Part shown: piece after piece, positions 22,230-25,162 of the stretch
How positions within the stretch are numbered: the first letter of the stretch is position 1
How the letters are laid out: every line of letters starts with the position of its first letter
Assembly (NCBI GenBank): GCA_034435315.1
Contig: DAOTYB010000288.1
Coordinates: forward strand, 1 to 25,162
From: VGOB01 sp034435315
Lineage (GTDB): Bacteria > Chloroflexota > Anaerolineae > UBA4142
Length of the DNA: 25,162 nt
Reading direction: 5' to 3'
Notes under the pieces: generated by a model
Database searches by the model: none
The model's input: only the letters and a program-made list of their open reading frames with translations
What the model was told of the DNA's origin: nothing
Program-made: the position numbers and the translations under genes

Positions 22230-23325
22230 TCTCCATCCGTACGGCGCGCCACTTGTCCTCGATGAAACGCGCGATCTGTGAATGAAATCGCGGCTGACTG
22301 AACTGCTCGGCGTGCGCGCGAAGCACACGCGCGTCAAAGCGCGTCACATCCGTTGCCGCAACAACCTCGGCAAGCGCGTCTGGCGTTTGCGCGTGAAAGA
22401 ACACGCCGGTCTTGCCCGCGACGATTGTTTCGAGCGCGCCGCCGCGCGCGAACGCGATGACAGGACGACCCGCCGCATTCGCTTCGAGTGGCACAATGCC
22501 AAAATCCTCGACGCCGGGGAAGATGACCGCGCGGCACCGCGCGTACAACTCTGCCAGTTGCTCCTGTGGCACGTGTCCGAGAAATTCGATGTTATCCGCT
22601 GCCATCTTCCGCAAGCGCGCCGCGTCCACTCCCGCGCCGACAATTTTGAGCGGCAAGCGCAACCGATTGAACGCCTGCACCGCGATATCAATCCGCTTGT
22701 ACGGCGCAAGTCGCGAGACCACCAGATAGTAATCGCCAATCTCGTCACGCGGCGCGAAATTCTCCACAGCAATCGGCGGATAAATCACCACCGCCTCGCG
22801 GCGATAATTCTTGGCGATGCGCCGCGCGGTGACGCGCGAGTTGGCAATGAAAAAATCGACGCGTTGCGCCGCCGCGTAATCCCATTCGCGCAAGCGATGC
22901 ACGATGAGCGCGATGACAAGTCGCGCCACGCGCCCCAACTGTTCCTGCGCAATGTACTCGTGATAACGCCACACGAAACGCGCCGGCGTGTGACAGTAAC
23001 ACACATGCAGCGTCTCGGGCGCGGTGACCACGCCCTTGGCAAACGCCGACGCGCTACTGAGAACAACATCGTACTCTGAAAAATCAAAACTCTCGAACGC
23101 CAGCGGGAAGAACGGCAGCAGAAATTTGTAATTGCTCTTTCGCACCGGCAAGCGTTGCAAAAACGACGTGCGCACATCCATCGTGCGAAAAGCGGTGAAC
23201 GTGGTTCGCGCGTCCAGTACCGATGTGAAGATCGGCGCGTCGGGATACAATGCGTGCAGCGCGATCACCACGCGCTCGGCGCCACCGGTATCCACAAGGT
23301 AATCGTGAACGATGGCGACTCGCAT
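22216..23325 (-). CDS. GT4 glycosyltransferase (WbaZ-like)
   Basis: This 369-residue GT-B retaining transferase resembles WbaZ-type mannosyltransferases. The N-terminal half has 'VAIVHDYLVDTGGAERVV' (3-20) and 'HVCYCHTPARFVWRYHEYI' (105-123); the donor-binding half has 'YYLVVSRLAPYKRID' and 'GVEDFGIVPLEANAAGRPVI' with the E-x7-E-type pair. It acts at the cytoplasmic face. The ATG at 23325 has GGAG 7 bases upstream; a GTG-GTG pair at 23331 is an unlikely earlier start. It overlaps the short PGT gene downstream. The 58-base gap to the SGNH gene holds nothing recognisable. Confidence 0.9.
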   Translation of the reverse strand: MRVAIVHDYLVDTGGAERVVIALHALYPDAPIFTSVLDARTTFTAFRTMDVRTSFLQRLPVRKSNYKFLLPFFPLAFESFDFSEYDVVLSSASAFAKGVVTAPETLHVCYCHTPARFVWRYHEYIAQEQLGRVARLVIALIVHRLREWDYAAAQRVDFFIANSRVTARRIAKNYRREAVVIYPPIAVENFAPRDEIGDYYLVVSRLAPYKRIDIAVQAFNRLRLPLKIVGAGVDAARLRKMAADNIEFLGHVPQEQLAELYARCRAVIFPGVEDFGIVPLEANAAGRPVIAFARGGALETIVAGKTGVFFHAQTPDALAEVVAATDVTRFDARVLRAHAEQFSQPRFHSQIARFIEDKWRAVRMENDQR

Positions 23326-23383
23326 CACCACACTCCGCGCTGGCGCGCGCCCAGGCGTTGAATCGAGAACGTAAGCATCCGCA

Positions 23384-24529
23384 TCACCGCGACAAGTTTC
23401 GACGTGACGAGAGCGGCAACGTCTGAATCATCAAGTCCGCAATACGCGCGTTGCCGGCTTCTGAAATGTGAAACGTATCAATGAACACCGTTCCCGCTTT
23501 GTCATCGAACGCGTGGGAGAGGTCATAGACATTGGTGGGCTGGAGCGTTTGCAGACGTTGCGCCAGCGCGCGATAGGCGCGCTGGAAGAATTCGGCTTCG
23601 CCATAGAGATTGCGTACCTGCATCTCCCACGCCGATAGACGCGGTTTGGTGTAGATAGTCGGTTGCCAGAAGAACAGCGCGGTAAAACCGTACTCTTGAG
23701 CGAGCGTGCTCACGATGCGCTGATTACTGAAATACACATCCATCACCGCTTCGACCAGCCGAGCATCATCCTTGGGCACCGGTCTTCCTTGCACCGCCGC
23801 GACCAAACCGCGCGCGGCACGATACAGCGCGAGTTTTTCCAGAATCTCGCCACGCCAATTCAGTTGATTGAACGACTGCACGCGATTGTACTCGTTTTGC
23901 GGAAGACCGGCAACACCCTGTTGAAACGCCGAAAAGACATCGTTCGCGCCATCGTAGAAAATCACCACATCGGGCACGTTCCCTTTTTGCAATTCGAGCA
24001 TCAAAGCAATCACTTCTTGCGTACTGACGTACCCTCCTTCGCCAAAGTTGGTGACCCACACATCCACGTTACGTTCCTGCAACTTTTTGGACAGCCACGA
24101 CGGAATCGTAAACTCGTCGCGCGCGCCGGTGCCCCACATCGCCGAGCCGCCGAACATGAAAATCTTGATTTGCGATGGTGAAGGCGCGCTGGTTCTGTTC
24201 CACGTCTTGCGCAAGCCATTCGCATCAATGTTGATGTACTTGCCTTGATACGGCTTGCGGCGCCAATAGACGTACGAGTGCCAGTTGGCGAACGTCGTTT
24301 GCGAGGTCAGGTCTTCTTCGCGCCAGTACTCTCTCGCCCACTCTTGATGGCGATACACATCGGCACCCAGACTCCATTCCGAAAGCCGCGCATCGCCACC
24401 GGCGCGCCACACATCGCGCGCGGCAAACGCCACGCGCGCGGCAACTTCCAGGCCAACGAGCCACAAGAGCGTGATGCCGACAAGCAACCACACTTCGCGC
24501 AAAACGCTGCCCAATTTTCGCGCAAGCAT
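23384..24529 (-). CDS. Membrane-anchored SGNH/GDSL hydrolase
   Basis: This 381-residue protein has an N-terminal membrane helix (about 11-34) and an extracytoplasmic SGNH domain: block I 'MFGGSAMWGTG' with Ser129, block III 'YDGANDVF' with Asn196, and block V 'DTFHIS' with Asp351 and His354. Such proteins deacylate or acylate surface glycans, often paired with DUF5989 and SxtJ-like small membrane proteins. I choose the ATG at 24529: the frame can be read back to 24766 but that extension is an out-of-frame shadow of the DUF5989 gene. It starts 8 bases after the DUF5989 stop. Confidence 0.88.
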   Translation of the reverse strand: MLARKLGSVLREVWLLVGITLLWLVGLEVAARVAFAARDVWRAGGDARLSEWSLGADVYRHQEWAREYWREEDLTSQTTFANWHSYVYWRRKPYQGKYINIDANGLRKTWNRTSAPSPSQIKIFMFGGSAMWGTGARDEFTIPSWLSKKLQERNVDVWVTNFGEGGYVSTQEVIALMLELQKGNVPDVVIFYDGANDVFSAFQQGVAGLPQNEYNRVQSFNQLNWRGEILEKLALYRAARGLVAAVQGRPVPKDDARLVEAVMDVYFSNQRIVSTLAQEYGFTALFFWQPTIYTKPRLSAWEMQVRNLYGEAEFFQRAYRALAQRLQTLQPTNVYDLSHAFDDKAGTVFIDTFHISEAGNARIADLMIQTLPLSSRRNLSR

Positions 24530-24537
24530 AGACTCAC

Positions 24538-24714
24538 TCAGAACAGCGTGTAGATGAATGGCGCAACCGCCGAGGCGGAGGCAAGCGCGATCAACAAGCC
24601 AATGACGAGCAAGACAAGCACCAGCGGAAAGAGCCACAAGCGACGCTGCCACACAAAACTCAGCAATTCGCCAGCGGTGGAGAGATGTGCCAGGATTTGA
24701 TGCAATGCTTTCAT
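24538..24714 (-). CDS. DUF5989 small membrane protein
   Basis: This 58-residue protein has an amphipathic N-terminus with 'LLSFVWQRRLWLFP' (17-30), one membrane helix (about 29-48) and the family's conserved ending 'ASAVAPFIYTLF'. DUF5989 proteins are encoded next to SGNH hydrolases and glycan genes; their role is unknown, possibly anchoring or activating the hydrolase. AAGGAG lies 7 bases before the ATG at 24714, a much stronger start than for the following gene. It is the first gene of the minus-strand glycan cluster visible here. No convincing promoter is seen between it and the AT-rich tail. Confidence 0.88.
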   Translation of the reverse strand: MKALHQILAHLSTAGELLSFVWQRRLWLFPLVLVLLVIGLLIALASASAVAPFIYTLF

Positions 24715-24743
24715 AAATTATCTCCTTCCGAAAACACATTTGT

Positions 24744-24769
24744 CCACAAAGGTCACGAAGGAACACGAA
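24744..24769. repeat. 9-base degenerate repeat near composition boundary
   Basis: CACAAAGGT, CACGAAGGA, ACACGAAG are three near-copies of a 9-base word that recurs as a dispersed CACGAAGGA-type repeat in many genomes. It is in the gap between the glycan cluster and the AT-rich tail, just upstream of the DUF5989 ribosome site. Confidence 0.6.
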
Positions 24770-24786
24770 GAAAAAATCGTTGATCT

Positions 24787-24909
24787 TTAGGTCCGAAAAA
24801 GCCAGGGTGAGGCAGCTGGTTTTTTCCTAACTAAAACGAGCAAAAAAACTACCTCTAAAAAACCAATCAGCAAAAGCACCAAAAAAACACCAGTTAAAAT
24901 CCTTTGCAT
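24787..24909 (-). CDS. Possible 40-aa single-pass membrane protein
   Basis: A 40-codon frame from ATG at 24909 encodes a membrane helix (about 5-27, Leu/Val-rich) and the tail 'RKKPAASPWLFRT'. There is no Shine-Dalgarno; a TATAAT box ends 7 bases before the ATG, the same geometry as dnaJ, so a leaderless start is possible. It lies wholly in the AT-rich tail. I recognise no family. It could be chance, but promoter, start and helix agree. Confidence 0.4.
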   Translation of the reverse strand: MQRILTGVFLVLLLIGFLEVVFLLVLVRKKPAASPWLFRT

Positions 24910-24916
24910 ATCTTTG

Positions 24917-24946
24917 ATTATAACGGAGTTGATTTTTAAAAATCAA
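24917..24946 (-). promoter_or_regulatory. Promoter-like element in AT-rich tail
   Basis: On the minus strand TATAAT (24917-24922) with an 18-base spacer to TTGATT (24941-24946). The start point would fall at the ATG at 24909. It overlaps a perfect 18-base palindrome (24929-24946). Confidence 0.5.
24929..24946. other. Perfect 18-base AT palindrome
   Basis: TTGATTTTT is followed by its exact reverse complement AAAAATCAA with no loop. It lies 8 bases after the stop at 24955 and covers the -35 box of the promoter-like element. It may be an operator; as an RNA hairpin it would be weak. Confidence 0.55.
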
Positions 24947-24954
24947 GTAGCAAA

Positions 24955-25162
24955 TTAGAGGGCTGGTATAGGCGGCAGATCAAAAAGATTCCTTTGATAG
25001 TTGTGATAAGCTTGTAGCTGTTGCTCCAAAGGATTAATAAGCCGGGTGATCCCCCCTTTATAAGCCCACTCAAGATAAAACCTGGCTAAATTTTCATCAC
25101 CTAATTTTTTATAAGCATACCAAGCTTCCAACCACAAAGAATATTGCTCTCCCATTTCTCCA
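24955..25162 (-). CDS. Partial gene, C-terminus of unknown protein
   Basis: The frame stays open to the window edge and ends at TAA (24955-24957). Sixty-nine residues are visible, with aromatic helices such as 'LWLEAWYAYKKLGDENLARFY', reminiscent of TPR-like repeats. The ATG at 25155 has no well-spaced ribosome site, so it is more likely a 3' fragment of a longer gene. Codon use is AT-rich (AAA, TTA, AGG) and unlike all the rest of the window. Confidence 0.6.
   Translation of the reverse strand, partial: GEMGEQYSLWLEAWYAYKKLGDENLARFYLEWAYKGGITRLINPLEQQLQAYHNYQRNLFDLPPIPAL

Noticed and set aside
24530..24766. N-terminal extension of the SGNH hydrolase
   Set aside because: The region encodes DUF5989 in another frame with a strong ribosome site; the extension has no signal or domain.

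Overview
The window looks like a moderately GC-rich, CGCG-laden bacterial chromosome segment, most plausibly from Chloroflexota (Anaerolineae-like). The reasons are an HspR/DnaJ/Hsp20 heat-shock cluster, a bacterial eRF1-like (VLRF1/baeRF) protein, Pro/Thr-stalked small membrane proteins, and many period-7 'DERRMT'-type repeats inside and between genes. This assignment rests on family resemblance, not on a marker gene. The last ~0.4 kb (from about 24.75 kb) is abruptly AT-rich and may be foreign DNA or an assembly join.

Layout. (1) 0.1-4.1 kb: heat-shock region. On the minus strand, dnaJ/cbpA, hspR, a VLRF1-like release-factor paralogue and a hypothetical gene read as one unit. Two hsp20 genes diverge on the plus strand. 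The shared intergenic region has two perfect consensus sigma70 promoters and three dyads, and ends of transcription are marked by a strong bidirectional terminator. (2) 4.1-7.3 kb: a small membrane protein (minus); then on the plus strand a Lys-rich small protein, a low-molecular-weight phosphatase and a CHASE2-cyclase whose catalytic residues are degraded, overlapping and ending in a bidirectional terminator. (3) 7.3-7.8 kb: an HNH endonuclease with a promoter that predicts a leaderless mRNA. (4) 7.9-24.7 kb: a long minus-strand surface-polysaccharide cluster containing DUF5989, an SGNH hydrolase, a GT4, three polyprenyl-phosphate sugar-1-phosphate transferases, an SDR epimerase, heptose kinase HddA and phosphatase GmhB, an O-antigen-ligase/UPF0104 fusion, three GT2 enzymes and a ROK kinase. 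A four-gene toxin-antitoxin island (TumE-type, frameshifted, plus MNT-HEPN) sits inside it. (5) 24.75-25.16 kb: AT-rich tail with a 40-codon membrane ORF and the 3' end of an unknown gene.

How the genes fit together. The polysaccharide cluster can initiate a lipid-linked glycan (PGTs), make and attach sugars (HddA/GmhB heptose route, SDR, GT2/GT4), modify it (SGNH/DUF5989) and polymerise or ligate it (ligase fusion). Wzx, GmhA and HddC are not in the window.

The main unusual signal is a system of degenerate tandem repeats, mostly period 7 (some 8 or 9), with a different word at each locus. They lie at eight of nine successive gene junctions between 11.2 and 21.6 kb, supply stop and start codons, often turn into their own reverse complement part-way (large imperfect hairpins), and are also inserted in frame inside glycosyltransferases and as the linker joining two membrane proteins.
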